Notes: a model not told the origin generated them from the sequence alone. Positions 35,910 to 44,768 are shown, counted from the stretch's first letter. The stretch is 64,000 bases of DNA from UBA1672 sp050633645 (GCA_050633645.1 JBOEGX010000002.1:372001-436000); one strand, 5' to 3'. A program made the numbers and translations.

Positions 35910-36536
35910 ATGAGCACAGAAAAAGATTTCGAAACGCAGTTCAATGTTTCACGTGAAACTACGATTCGAATCGCATCGTATCACTCATTATTGGTTAAAT
36001 GGAACAAGGCGATCAACATTGTATCGCCGAAATCTATCCCCGAAAGCTGGGAACGGCACTTTATTGATTCCGCACAAATTTCAAAATTCATCCCCGAAAA
36101 CACCAAAACTTATGTTGATTTAGGGTGCGGTGGCGGCTTCCCCGGTCTGGTGATTGCGATGATGCGCCCTGAACTTGATACACATTTAGTGGAATCAGAT
36201 GAGCGCAAATGCCAATTCATGCGAAATGTTTCACGTGAAACATCCACCACCAATGTCACAATTCACACAAAACGAATCGAGGATGCAATAAACGACATTT
36301 CACCCAATTTCATCACCGCACGCGCTCTGGCAAGTCTGGAGACGTTATTTGATTACATCTATCCATGGGTAGAGGCCGATCCAAAAGCCCAAATGGCCTT
36401 CATGAAGGGACAAAAGGCAGAAGAAGAAATCACAGAAGCGCAAAAACGTTACACCTTTGACATTCAATCCCACACCAGCATTACTGATGATAACGCCAGC
36501 ATTTTGGCGATACAAAATCTCATGCGCAAACCATAA
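35910..36536 (+). CDS. rsmG: 16S rRNA (guanine527-N7)-methyltransferase RsmG
   Basis: Methylates G527 of 16S rRNA using SAM. 208 aa. SAM-binding motif YVDLGCGGGFPGLVIAM, preceded by WERHFIDSAQIS and followed by HLVESDERKCQFMRNV and FITARALASLETLFDY. Two parS copies lie in frame (35945-35960 near the N-terminus and 36227-36242). It is 36 bp after mnmG. The usual next gene parA is missing. Confidence 0.98.
   Translation: MSTEKDFETQFNVSRETTIRIASYHSLLVKWNKAINIVSPKSIPESWERHFIDSAQISKFIPENTKTYVDLGCGGGFPGLVIAMMRPELDTHLVESDERKCQFMRNVSRETSTTNVTIHTKRIEDAINDISPNFITARALASLETLFDYIYPWVEADPKAQMAFMKGQKAEEEITEAQKRYTFDIQSHTSITDDNASILAIQNLMRKP
35945..35960. promoter_or_regulatory. parS site inside rsmG (first, 15/16)
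   Basis: tgtttcacgtgaaact: the 14-bp core is perfect and only the last outer base differs. Read as NVSRET. Confidence 0.92.
36227..36242. promoter_or_regulatory. parS site inside rsmG (second)
   Basis: Perfect tgtttcacgtgaaaca, read as NVSRET in RsmG. Confidence 0.95.
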
Positions 36537-36540
36537 CAAA

Positions 36541-36575
36541 ACATCATTGCGAGCAACGGCGAAGCAATCTACACT
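36541..36575. repeat. partial dispersed repeat
   Basis: The stretch contains cattgcgagcaacggcgaag followed by caatct, resembling one arm of a short repeat common in many bacteria. The partner arm is not seen nearby, so this looks like a half copy in the rsmG-hydrolase gap. Confidence 0.5.
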
Positions 36576-36615
36576 CTATGTATAAACCACCAAAACCATC
36601 ACATAGGCTGGCGCA

Positions 36616-37452
36616 ATGACACAAATCATCGAAAAATCAATCACTGTCGACGGCCTGAACATCGCCTATACGGTAATAGGGGAGGGCAACGCAAAACCCA
36701 TCTTCTTCGCCCATGGCCTACTTTCCAACGGGCGCGATTATGATGCGCTCGGCACGGCACTTGCGATCAAAGGATATCGCTGCATCGCCATAGATTTACC
36801 CGGTCGCGGAAAAAGCGATTGCTTTAATAATCCAAAACTTTACAAGCCTTTAAACTACATTCCGCATTGCCTTGCGGTAATCAACGCAGAAATCGGTAAC
36901 GCGCCCTTTGACTGGTTCGGCGTGTCTTTGGGCGGAATTATCGGCATGGGGCTATGCTCTGCCCCGAATGTGAATATCAAACGCCTGATCCTCGGTGATA
37001 TCGGCGCGCAAATCCCGCGCAAGGGGTTAAACGCGGTATCCCATCTTGCGAAAACATCCCCCATTTTTGATACAAAGGATACCGCCATTCGGTTTTTAAA
37101 ATTACGTTGCAGCCATTGGGGAATTACGAAAGACGAAACTTGGGATCACCTCATCGCACATAACATCGTTCAAAATGACGATAAATATATTATGCATTAC
37201 GACCCCGCCATCGGTGGCAGCCTTGCAAGATACAACATCACGGTCAAGCTGTGGCATATCTGGAAAAAGATTAAACAGCCCGTGCTTCTCCTCCGTGGCG
37301 AGAGTTCCATCCTCCTACCCGCCAAAATCGCGAAAAAGATGGAGAAGAAATATACGGGAGAAAACTTCAAGGAAATAACCTTCGAAAATTGCGGTCATGT
37401 CCCAAACTTAATGGAAAAGGCGCAGATTCAAAGGGTTCTAGAGCATTTCTAA
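36616..37452 (+). CDS. alpha/beta hydrolase
   Basis: A 278-aa hydrolase of the alpha/beta fold. The oxyanion region FFAHGLLSNGRDYD, nucleophile elbow FGVSLGGIIGMG (Ser) and catalytic His in FENCGHVPNLME are present; the acid is probably in RGESSILLP. The substrate is not deducible. It occupies the position between rsmG and parB where parA would be expected. Confidence 0.88.
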   Translation: MTQIIEKSITVDGLNIAYTVIGEGNAKPIFFAHGLLSNGRDYDALGTALAIKGYRCIAIDLPGRGKSDCFNNPKLYKPLNYIPHCLAVINAEIGNAPFDWFGVSLGGIIGMGLCSAPNVNIKRLILGDIGAQIPRKGLNAVSHLAKTSPIFDTKDTAIRFLKLRCSHWGITKDETWDHLIAHNIVQNDDKYIMHYDPAIGGSLARYNITVKLWHIWKKIKQPVLLLRGESSILLPAKIAKKMEKKYTGENFKEITFENCGHVPNLMEKAQIQRVLEHF

Positions 37453-37483
37453 TACTAATGTCTTTTGCTTTATTTTGTGGTTA

Positions 37484-37540
37484 AGCACGAGGAACGCATC
37501 GTAGAAAACGACGTAAGCGACAAGTACACAACATCACAAA
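37484..37540. repeat. short repeat, second copy, at convergent gene ends
   Basis: Begins gcacgaggaacgc and continues with cgtagaaaacgacg, matching the layout of the copy at 27957. It lies between the convergent hydrolase and carbonic anhydrase genes. Confidence 0.5.
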
Positions 37541-37554
37541 GTAAATGAAAATGA

Positions 37555-38187
37555 TTATTCCACCGCCAAAAATTCATGGCTACCGTGATCAAGGGCATAT
37601 AGCTGGGCATTACGGACATCAAAATACGCACCATGCAGGATCATCCCGCGCTCCTTCTTTGCCTCCATCACAAAGGGGAAGGTCTTCAAATTCGCAATAG
37701 AGGTCTCCACCGCGGCCTTCTCCACCGCCGTAGAAAATTCATCCTCAGGCAAATTCTGTTGCTGAATACCCTTCGCGCAATCATGCAAAAGCGACGTCCA
37801 TCGGGGTATAAATTCGCCCTCAACCACGCCACCACTCACTGCCTCACAACACGCCTTCACCCCACCGCATAAGCTATGCCCAAGCACAACAATATGATCA
37901 ACCTTCAAGGCCTTCACCGCAAATTCAAGCGCCGCGCTCGTACTATGCATCTTATCATCAGGTTGATAGGGGGGGACGAGATTGGCGACATTACGCACCA
38001 CAAACAGATCACCCGGCTTAGAATTAAAAATCAAATCAGGATTCACGCGAGAATCACTGCACCCAATCACCATGATTTTCGGTGACTGCCCATCCGCCGC
38101 CAATGTTTGATAGCGCCCCTCATGATCGGGAAAATCATGTGTTAAAAATCGCTTATACCCACTCACTAATTTTTCAAAATTCTTCAT
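37555..38187 (-). CDS. beta-class carbonic anhydrase
   Basis: Interconverts CO2 and bicarbonate. 210 aa. Zinc ligands lie in VIGCSDSRVNPDLIF (Cys and the Asp-Arg dyad) and VVLGHSLCGGVKACCEA (His, Cys). Other typical segments are PGDLFVVRNVANLVPPY and LEFAVKALKVDHIV. No signal peptide, so cytoplasmic. Confidence 0.96.
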   Translation of the reverse strand: MKNFEKLVSGYKRFLTHDFPDHEGRYQTLAADGQSPKIMVIGCSDSRVNPDLIFNSKPGDLFVVRNVANLVPPYQPDDKMHSTSAALEFAVKALKVDHIVVLGHSLCGGVKACCEAVSGGVVEGEFIPRWTSLLHDCAKGIQQQNLPEDEFSTAVEKAAVETSIANLKTFPFVMEAKKERGMILHGAYFDVRNAQLYALDHGSHEFLAVE

Positions 38188-38281
38188 AGCGCCCCTTAAG
38201 AAATCATTTAATTTGATATCTATTTATAGCAAGATAAGTCAGGCGCGCACAAGCCACCGCAACCACTTATAACAGGGCAAA

Positions 38282-39292
38282 TCACATTTCCAAGGCACGT
38301 TCATCAGCCACTAAATCAAGGTCATCCTGAAGACCATCATCAATGTAAGCGTCAAAAAAGTCATCGGCAATGCTTTTTGCCTTTACATACGTAACGATAC
38401 GGCCGCCTTTGAATGCTTTATGAGGGATTTCGATTGCCCCTTCAAACACGCCAACCAAAGACGCGGCAAGTTCACCCGTGCGCCCTTGCCACTGCTTGAG
38501 AGATTCCCCATCTTCCTGCGAAATTACCAAATTATACCCCTCTGGCTTATCTCCTGTTGGATACTTTTTTGTGACAATAACGCCCTCAGGCAGGTGCTCT
38601 TGCACAAGCTCTTGAAAGACCTTCTTTTGTGCACTTTTTAATGCCTCCTGATAAGCATCAATATAGGGTTTTAGCTCATCATCAAGATCATCGCAGTGCG
38701 AAACCCATTCTTCATCAGACATGTTGTAAACGTCTATAATTCTTTGGCGCACTTTGTCAGGATTACCAAGGTAATCAAAATCAAAATACTTCATAGCATC
38801 TTCGCTCTGATTAAGCTCTAATATGCCCTGACTTCTATTACAAACAGCTTCCTCAAAACTACCCCCTTCATCTGGTTCAAAAACCAAATCCACACAATCA
38901 TGTTGATGTAAGTCAGAATGAAATCTTTTGTATTTTTGAATATAATGATGATGGATCGGTGTCTCACGTTTTGCTGCGTCTAAATTTTCTAAAGAAGGGC
39001 TATTAAGCAATGTTTCTGTGCCTTGAATCAAACGAAATTTTATGCCTGGAATATTACTGATAACATTTATGACGTGATTAACAGATTTAAAGCTGCCAAA
39101 GCCTATATCATCGACAACCTGAGAAGAACGAATAAACCCAGATAAACTCGACGTATCACCTGCCATTCCAACAGACGCCGATGTCGCACCCTTCAAAAAC
39201 CCACGTCGTGATATGGAAAAATCTGATAAGGAAGCGCTATTATCCTGATCAGCTTTACCCGTATATTCTGCTTTTATATCTTTTTTCTTCAT
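38282..39292 (-). CDS. hypothetical Tat-exported protein
   Basis: Unrecognised 336-aa protein. Residues about 28-45 form a twin-arginine signal (SISRRGFLKGATSASVGMAG), preceded by an unusually long charged leader. The mature part is acidic, with ELKPYIDAYQEALKSAQKKVFQELVQEHLP and a DDGLQDDLDLVADE tail. A Tat signal suggests export of a folded protein, perhaps with a cofactor. It is divergent from parB. Confidence 0.65.
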   Translation of the reverse strand: MKKKDIKAEYTGKADQDNSASLSDFSISRRGFLKGATSASVGMAGDTSSLSGFIRSSQVVDDIGFGSFKSVNHVINVISNIPGIKFRLIQGTETLLNSPSLENLDAAKRETPIHHHYIQKYKRFHSDLHQHDCVDLVFEPDEGGSFEEAVCNRSQGILELNQSEDAMKYFDFDYLGNPDKVRQRIIDVYNMSDEEWVSHCDDLDDELKPYIDAYQEALKSAQKKVFQELVQEHLPEGVIVTKKYPTGDKPEGYNLVISQEDGESLKQWQGRTGELAASLVGVFEGAIEIPHKAFKGGRIVTYVKAKSIADDFFDAYIDDGLQDDLDLVADERALEM

Positions 39293-39345
39293 AGTGTAAG
39301 ATATACTCGAAATCTGAATACAAACGCAAACTTTTCAGATAACCC

Positions 39346-39375
39346 TTGACATAATAGGAATAAAAACCCTATGGT
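39346..39375 (+). promoter_or_regulatory. candidate promoter of parB
   Basis: TTGACA at 39346-39351 and TATGGT at 39370-39375 are separated by 18 bases, about 90 bp before the parB ATG. A small inverted repeat (tctttc...gaaaga, 39410-39429) lies between promoter and start. Confidence 0.5.
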
Positions 39376-39465
39376 CTTTTCTATCAACACCACAATTCCG
39401 TTTTGACACATCTTTCGATTCATGAAAGATTGCAATCATAAACTTTTTTATAAGGAGAAAACATC

Positions 39466-40611
39466 ATGAGCAACGACGACTTTGACGTATTAGAAAACTC
39501 CACAAATCCACAAGAGGCGGCCACTGAAAAACCAACAGGGTCATTCGGGTTAGGCAGCGGGTTAGACGCGCTTTTCGGCGAAGACGATGCATCAAATACA
39601 GATAGCACCCCCTCAGAGCCCGAAACACTTGAAGAAGAGCAGAGCGCATCCGAACCCAATTCAGACGATGTCGAATCAGATATCGATGCCCTTATCGCGC
39701 AAGCAGAATCTCAATCAACACCAGATAATGTTACAATAGAAGCTTCGGCATCCGAAGAACCCTCACCCCCTGAAAAAGGGCGCAACCGCTATACCCTACC
39801 GATTGAAAACCTATACCCAAGCCCGTTCCAACCGCGCAAGATTTTCAATCAGGACAGCATCACTGAGCTTGCCTCATCCATCGCGCAATATGGTGTGCTA
39901 CAGCCCCTTTTGGTGCGTAAAGACCCAAAGAATGATGACAAATATGAGATCATCGCAGGTGAGCGCAGATGGCGCGCCTCACAACAGGCGCGGCTTCACG
40001 AGCTACCTGTTGTTGTCCTTGAGATCAGCGAGCTTGAAGCCTATAAAATTGCTCTGATCGAAAATCTTCAACGCGAAGACATCGACCCGATTGATGAAGC
40101 CTTTGGCTATCAGAAATTGCTTGAAGACTTCGGCCAAACCCAAGAGCAACTCGCCGAAGCCGTAGGCAAATCACGCCCCCATATCACCAACACATTACGC
40201 CTGTTACAACTTCCCGCATTGGCACAATCCATGTTATCGAAAAAAGCGCTCACTATGGGGCATGCCCGCGCTCTGATCGGTGTTGACAATGCCGAAGAGA
40301 TTGCACAAAAAGTAATCAAGCAAGGCCTGAGCGTTCGCCAAACCGAAAAACTCGCCGCTGGCGCAAAGGGCAAAACACAGCAAAAGCGCCCACGCACCGG
40401 AAGCCCTCCCGCAAACACATCCACACCAAATAAAGATGCGGATACCCGCGCGCTTGAAAATGACATCAGCAATGCCCTTGGTATGAACGTTACCATAGAC
40501 AGTACGGATGGAAAAAGCGGCGCGCTCTCAGTTGAGTTCAAATCTCTTGATCAACTGGATGAAATTTTGCACCGTTTGGCACATTTCCCAGGGGCGCGCC
40601 TGAACGGTTAA
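39466..40611 (+). CDS. parB: chromosome partitioning protein ParB
   Basis: ParB is a CTP-dependent clamp that loads at parS. 381 aa, longer than the usual 280-300 because of an acidic, Ser/Glu-rich stretch of about 100 residues. The CTPase/N-domain is intact (IENLYPSPFQPRKIF, IIAGERRWRASQQA, ENLQREDIDPIDEA), as are the parS-binding HTH (TQEQLAEAVGKSRPHITNTLRLLQLP) and the C-terminal dimer domain. The N-terminal ParA-stimulating motif reads GLGSGLDALFGE (residues 28-39): serine replaces the basic residue normally found there. parA is not adjacent. Confidence 0.97.
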   Translation: MSNDDFDVLENSTNPQEAATEKPTGSFGLGSGLDALFGEDDASNTDSTPSEPETLEEEQSASEPNSDDVESDIDALIAQAESQSTPDNVTIEASASEEPSPPEKGRNRYTLPIENLYPSPFQPRKIFNQDSITELASSIAQYGVLQPLLVRKDPKNDDKYEIIAGERRWRASQQARLHELPVVVLEISELEAYKIALIENLQREDIDPIDEAFGYQKLLEDFGQTQEQLAEAVGKSRPHITNTLRLLQLPALAQSMLSKKALTMGHARALIGVDNAEEIAQKVIKQGLSVRQTEKLAAGAKGKTQQKRPRTGSPPANTSTPNKDADTRALENDISNALGMNVTIDSTDGKSGALSVEFKSLDQLDEILHRLAHFPGARLNG

Positions 40612-40642
40612 AGATAAAACCACACGGCAATATAGTCATATA

Positions 40643-40658
40643 TGTTTCACGTGAAACA
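40643..40658. promoter_or_regulatory. parS site downstream of parB
   Basis: Perfect tgtttcacgtgaaaca, the only intergenic copy, 32 bp after the parB stop. Confidence 0.96.
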
Positions 40659-40731
40659 TCGACATCAACATGCTTTTGTTTTCCATATCTTTATGTTATA
40701 AGCTGTAAAATAATAAAATGATAATGCGGAC

Positions 40732-41421
40732 ATGATAATGAATAACGATATCAAAAATTTAGATGATAATATCCTTGCGGACATAACATCAATGCCCATT
40801 GGCATCATCAAATCAAAAACAAACATCATTATTGATTTTGCAGATGCCTCCGAGACCGAGCTGTCCGTAGGGAACAGAAAGAACATTCTTCCCCCCGAAT
40901 TATTCACAAACGACGCCTCATTAATAAGCGTGACAGAGCAGGGTGTTCATGTAAATTTTATCGATAACAACGCCCTCAAAATCGAGCAAAAACAGGCTCT
41001 CCTCGATCAAAACGCATTAGATTTATCAAATCATAATGAGTCGGCAAAACTCTGCATTCTTCCTCAAGGCATGATATCAAGAATGTTTAACAAGCGTAGA
41101 GAAAACGCAATCGGTGCCGATATCGTACATATATTGGGCGATGTATCGGGCCTTAATGTTAAAATCGAAAATCCCAGTAGATTAACCCATCCCGAAATAG
41201 ATCTCTCTGAACAAAAAAAATATCCCTTCACCAATCGGCAGGGCAACACCGATTTTATTTTCTGGGGCGAAAATAATGACGCCGGCCACCAAAGCGCCCT
41301 TAAAAAAGAAAAACATCAGGGCGTAATTTCAAAAACATTTGATCTTGAAAATGGTGATATTCAAAGCAACGTTATCATATCACCCACAAGCAACGCGCCC
41401 ATATTCTATGAGTATGATTAA
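40732..41421 (+). CDS. hypothetical protein, 229 aa
   Basis: Unrecognised soluble protein. It begins with ATG-ATA-ATG, so the start may be 40732 or 40738. Segments include IIDFADASETELSVGNRK and NTDFIFWGENNDAGHQ. No signal peptide. It follows the parS site and parB on the same strand. Confidence 0.6.
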   Translation: MIMNNDIKNLDDNILADITSMPIGIIKSKTNIIIDFADASETELSVGNRKNILPPELFTNDASLISVTEQGVHVNFIDNNALKIEQKQALLDQNALDLSNHNESAKLCILPQGMISRMFNKRRENAIGADIVHILGDVSGLNVKIENPSRLTHPEIDLSEQKKYPFTNRQGNTDFIFWGENNDAGHQSALKKEKHQGVISKTFDLENGDIQSNVIISPTSNAPIFYEYD

Positions 41422-41519
41422 GGCTGCGTAACAGGAATGCCTCAACTTCTAAATTTTGATGAGCAGTCTCCGCCACGATTTCATCGCACATAAAAGGTGA
41501 TGAGAGCAAAAACTTATAG

Positions 41520-42761
41520 CTATAGCTCTGGCTCATGATAGAGCGGGGAATAGAGTATTTCATCAGCCGCCACACGATGCTCAATCTGATTACCCTTAGA
41601 ATCAAACAATATCGCACCATCAAGCCGCGCCTCAAAGACAAGCTCGCTTTTATCCATTCCAAACGGATTGCTCTCATCAACACCGTTCATATATGGCCCG
41701 TCACGATTATAATCTGCGGCCTCAAAAACCATATTCACCATATTAGCAAAAATTCGATAACTATATGGCGTGTGCTGATTTGGCGTACGTTGCATAATTT
41801 GTTTTTCATACGGCTCAGGCATCCTAAACCCTGCTTTTAAGGCGCCCGTTTCCGCATCACTAGCCAGGCCTTTAATATCATCATCAAACCTGCCTGATTG
41901 CAAATCAGCTATCACCGCATCAAGAACAGCCGCTCCTTGCGATGTAAGGTGATATTTAGAGTGCTCAGGATATAACGCATCCGAATTTGGGTTTTGATCT
42001 CTAATTTGTGCATGACGCGCAATAACAGCGTCCCTCCACAATTCCCTTAATAAGGTTGCATTACCGTATTCAATATGACCCTGACACACAACATCACGCC
42101 CATCAGCACTTGCTGTTAATAGAACACCAGACTCTTCACTATACGCCAAAATTCTATGACCATTATCCTGAAAGTCTTCCCACGAAATATCATTATAACG
42201 GGAATGGGGACTTTTTATAATTTCCAAACTCCTCGTAATATCATGCTTTATATTTGTAACATGGTGTTCAAAAACTCCATGCAACTTTCCCTCTGGACGT
42301 TTCTTTCGATCAACATCATAAATTTCCTTCATATAGGCATGCCCGCCCATACAAGAAAAAAATCTTAAGGCCGCGTCACACTCTTTTATTTTCCGCGCAG
42401 CATCTCGCATTTGAGGGAAAATTTCCTGTGCACCACCTGTTAAAAACGCAATATCGGGATTAAAATTCTGAAGCTCACTCATCGGCAAATAATGTTTTTT
42501 CACATATTCTTCATCTTCACCATAATCAACATCATCAACATAAAAATTTTGAATGACAACTTGGCGTGAACCTGCCGCCTCGGAAAAGGGAATAGACACT
42601 TGTGCTGGCGCTTTTTTCGCCGCACCAGAGGGCATACCATTGACAACCGCCAAATAAATAGGGCGCTCTTGAGTATCTTTTGCTTGCGCCAAGGTTTTAG
42701 GGTGATGACCCTTTTTCTTGGCAGAATCAAATGTATAAGGATCATTAGTAACCAAAGACAT
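41520..42761 (-). CDS. diverged MetA-like homoserine O-acyltransferase family protein
   Basis: Members of the MetA family acylate homoserine in methionine synthesis. The 413-aa protein aligns by eye along the MetA fold: LPMSELQNFNPDIAFLTGGAQE, then FFSCMGGHAYMKEIYDV with the catalytic Cys137, GKLHGVFEHHV, PHSRYNDISWEDF, SGVLLTASADGRDVV and GHIEYGNATLLREL with His229 and Glu231. All three catalytic residues are kept. It is about 100 residues longer than MetA, with an extra C-terminal region. A SAM-II-type riboswitch precedes it, matching a methionine role. Start at 42761 has GGGA upstream. Confidence 0.75.
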   Translation of the reverse strand: MSLVTNDPYTFDSAKKKGHHPKTLAQAKDTQERPIYLAVVNGMPSGAAKKAPAQVSIPFSEAAGSRQVVIQNFYVDDVDYGEDEEYVKKHYLPMSELQNFNPDIAFLTGGAQEIFPQMRDAARKIKECDAALRFFSCMGGHAYMKEIYDVDRKKRPEGKLHGVFEHHVTNIKHDITRSLEIIKSPHSRYNDISWEDFQDNGHRILAYSEESGVLLTASADGRDVVCQGHIEYGNATLLRELWRDAVIARHAQIRDQNPNSDALYPEHSKYHLTSQGAAVLDAVIADLQSGRFDDDIKGLASDAETGALKAGFRMPEPYEKQIMQRTPNQHTPYSYRIFANMVNMVFEAADYNRDGPYMNGVDESNPFGMDKSELVFEARLDGAILFDSKGNQIEHRVAADEILYSPLYHEPEL

Positions 42762-42907
42762 AAACGCGTATCCCACTATTTTTATTATTATGTAAGTTTA
42801 CCAAACCACATAAAATTATGCAAAATATATCAAACAGGGGAGGTTAAAAATCGCGTCAACCGCACCTGCTTGATCCCAAAACCGGATACCACAGGCGGAT
42901 TATTGCC

Positions 42908-42960
42908 GTGGCGCTTTAGCTTTTTTAACGTGGTGCAAGCTGATCCTTCAAATCCCACGA
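42908..42960 (-). ncRNA. SAM-II riboswitch (metA element)
   Basis: On the minus strand the sequence reads cgtgg, gatttgaa, a spacer, cttgca, ccacg, ttaaaaaa, gctaaagc. This matches the SAM-II consensus: the P1 stem CGTGG/CCACG (42955-42959 with 42929-42933), the conserved TTGCA before it closes, and the downstream GCTAAAG that forms the pseudoknot. It lies about 150 bases upstream of the MetA-like gene, the usual SAM-II target. SAM binding would repress the gene. Confidence 0.85.
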
Positions 42961-43005
42961 ATATAAGTAACCTATAATACAACCACGCGCGTTAAGTCAA
43001 TAAAA

Positions 43006-43350
43006 TTATTTCCCTCGCGATGCTTTTTCCGCGTGACCAGACACGCCAAAGCGGCGCGCCAACACATCAAGCACATCCGATATCGGCACATCATGATGCG
43101 ACAACATCACCATCATATGAAAGAGCAAATCGGCGGCCTCGGCGCGGATATTCTTTTGCACATCCGCATCCGTGGGCTCATCATCCAACAGCCGTGCCTC
43201 ATCAATAAGCTCTTGCGCTTCTTCCATGATTTTCGCGGCGATTTTATCCGTCCCACCCTCATACAAAGAGGCCACATAGGATTTCTCACCACCCAAATTT
43301 TTGCGACTTTGTAAAATTTCATAAAGCTGGTCAAGGATATGCGTGCTCAT
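43006..43350 (-). CDS. hisE: phosphoribosyl-ATP diphosphatase HisE
   Basis: Second step of histidine synthesis: hydrolysis of phosphoribosyl-ATP. 114 aa. Typical motifs: LDQLYEILQSRK at the start, KIMEEAQELIDEARL and RAEAADLLFHMMVMLSHHDV (EE...E metal-binding pattern). The ATG at 43350 is preferred to an upstream TTG. It ends the ancient hisB-H-A-F-E order, here separated from hisF by about 3 kb of unknown genes. Confidence 0.95.
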   Translation of the reverse strand: MSTHILDQLYEILQSRKNLGGEKSYVASLYEGGTDKIAAKIMEEAQELIDEARLLDDEPTDADVQKNIRAEAADLLFHMMVMLSHHDVPISDVLDVLARRFGVSGHAEKASRGK

Positions 43351-43457
43351 TTTTTTGACTTTTCTTCCATAAAGAGGTAACAATAGCCGCTAATTTATGC
43401 GGGTTGCAAGACGTGAGTTTACTACAGATCAATAAAAAGGCCGTCACGGAAAGTGAC

Positions 43458-44510
43458 ATGCAAAGAATATTGGATGATATCTATGCCATAGACGCGCCAA
43501 TGGGCGTGCCCGTGCATTATATTAAGCCAGAAGAATTTAAACGAGCAAGCCTCTTTAACCCTGTCTCTAATCAATTAAAAAAATCAATTCATCAAGCGCC
43601 AGCGTTCCAGCAGCTCACCACAATGCCAAGCTTTGAGTTTATAAGCAGGCTAAGCTCAAAAATAACGCAAATATCAGCTGGAACATCCACCAATATTGCC
43701 TGTGTGTATCGTGATTTCGTAAAAGATTTCGACGAAAATGCGGATTTTTACAATCCGAAAGAATACAAACAACCAAACGCTGGAATTATTCTTGCGCCGC
43801 CCCAGAATATAACATGGGATAATTTACTCAAATCAACCCTAGGGCTTGCCACGCCCAATATGCCAGATCATAACAAACAAATACAATTCATGCATTTAAC
43901 CCATGAAATTGGGCACGCAATAGGCGGGGGAGAGCCGCAAGCCGATACATTTGTGGCCACACTATCTCGTAAAGCATATGAAAATAATTCTCATTTAATC
44001 TGCTGCAGCGATTTCCGCGCAGCCGCCGCCATATTCAAAGGCGCATTATTGCCTAACGCCATAGATTCAACATATGGGTGGGGCGTGGTCGAGGGCAATG
44101 ATTACATTCGCGGCCTCGATGAATCCGTCATTCAGAGCCTGAGCGAGGATGAAATAAAGGCCATCAGATTCCAAAAATTTGATCATCACAACACCGATAT
44201 TGTAAAAGCCGCCACCGAAATATATGAAATAGAAGAAAAGGCCTTTAAGGCCATCAGAGGACGACACTTTACCGCCGCCGCAAATATCTTAATCCCCCTT
44301 CAAAACGCCGCAGAAATCGTAAAAAGGGACAACGGCACAAGCGACGATCAACACCAAATCCTGACACGATTTCAACTGGCCTGCCAACGCCTTTCGATTG
44401 GCACGCCCGCCTATGAGCGCCCGAAAAACTTTATCAATCCTGACATCTTGGAAAGCGAAAACGCCGCGCCCATAACCTTCACCCCTGGCGAATACATCCC
44501 CGAGCAATAA
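43458..44510 (+). CDS. hypothetical protein with HEIGH motif
   Basis: A 350-aa protein, family not recognised. HLTHEIGHAIGGGEPQADTFVA holds an HExxH zinc motif followed closely by Glu and Asp that could be the third ligand, as in some gluzincin-like or metzincin-like peptidases. A C-terminal helical region follows. The ATG at 43458 has GGAAAG 6 bases upstream; the frame is open further to 43404. Its stop overlaps the next gene (TAATG). Predicted metallopeptidase; inference. Confidence 0.65.
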   Translation: MQRILDDIYAIDAPMGVPVHYIKPEEFKRASLFNPVSNQLKKSIHQAPAFQQLTTMPSFEFISRLSSKITQISAGTSTNIACVYRDFVKDFDENADFYNPKEYKQPNAGIILAPPQNITWDNLLKSTLGLATPNMPDHNKQIQFMHLTHEIGHAIGGGEPQADTFVATLSRKAYENNSHLICCSDFRAAAAIFKGALLPNAIDSTYGWGVVEGNDYIRGLDESVIQSLSEDEIKAIRFQKFDHHNTDIVKAATEIYEIEEKAFKAIRGRHFTAAANILIPLQNAAEIVKRDNGTSDDQHQILTRFQLACQRLSIGTPAYERPKNFINPDILESENAAPITFTPGEYIPEQ

Positions 44511-44734
44511 TGACTGAATATATAATGCACGGGTCTTCAATATCGCCGAAAAACGAATTCAAACGCACCGCAAAAACCATCGCCGCAAAGGCACGTGACG
44601 GTGATACAGTATATCTGAAATACGCCAGTGATAACGACCATGCCGTTCTTGCAAATGAATTAATCAACGCGGGGAAAATCGTAAAAATTGACACCGATAA
44701 TACTCACCAAATCCCCACCGCCGATGTAACCTGA
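44510..44734 (+). CDS. small hypothetical protein, 74 aa
   Basis: A short soluble protein starting within the stop codon of the preceding HEIGH gene (TAATG overlap), so it is translationally coupled. It contains NEFKRTAKTIAAKARDGDTVYLKYASD. No family recognised. It may be a partner or inhibitor of the upstream putative peptidase, but nothing in the sequence proves this. Confidence 0.6.
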   Translation: MTEYIMHGSSISPKNEFKRTAKTIAAKARDGDTVYLKYASDNDHAVLANELINAGKIVKIDTDNTHQIPTADVT

Positions 44735-44736
44735 AG

Positions 44737-44768
44737 ATATTAAAGCCGCACCGCAATCCTCGCCGCGC
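44737..44768. repeat. direct repeat of the hisF 3' end (left copy)
   Basis: These 32 bases match 46309-46340, the terminal part of hisF, with one mismatch. Together they flank the 487-aa unknown gene, giving a unit of about 1.57 kb. The left copy is non-coding. Confidence 0.9.
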
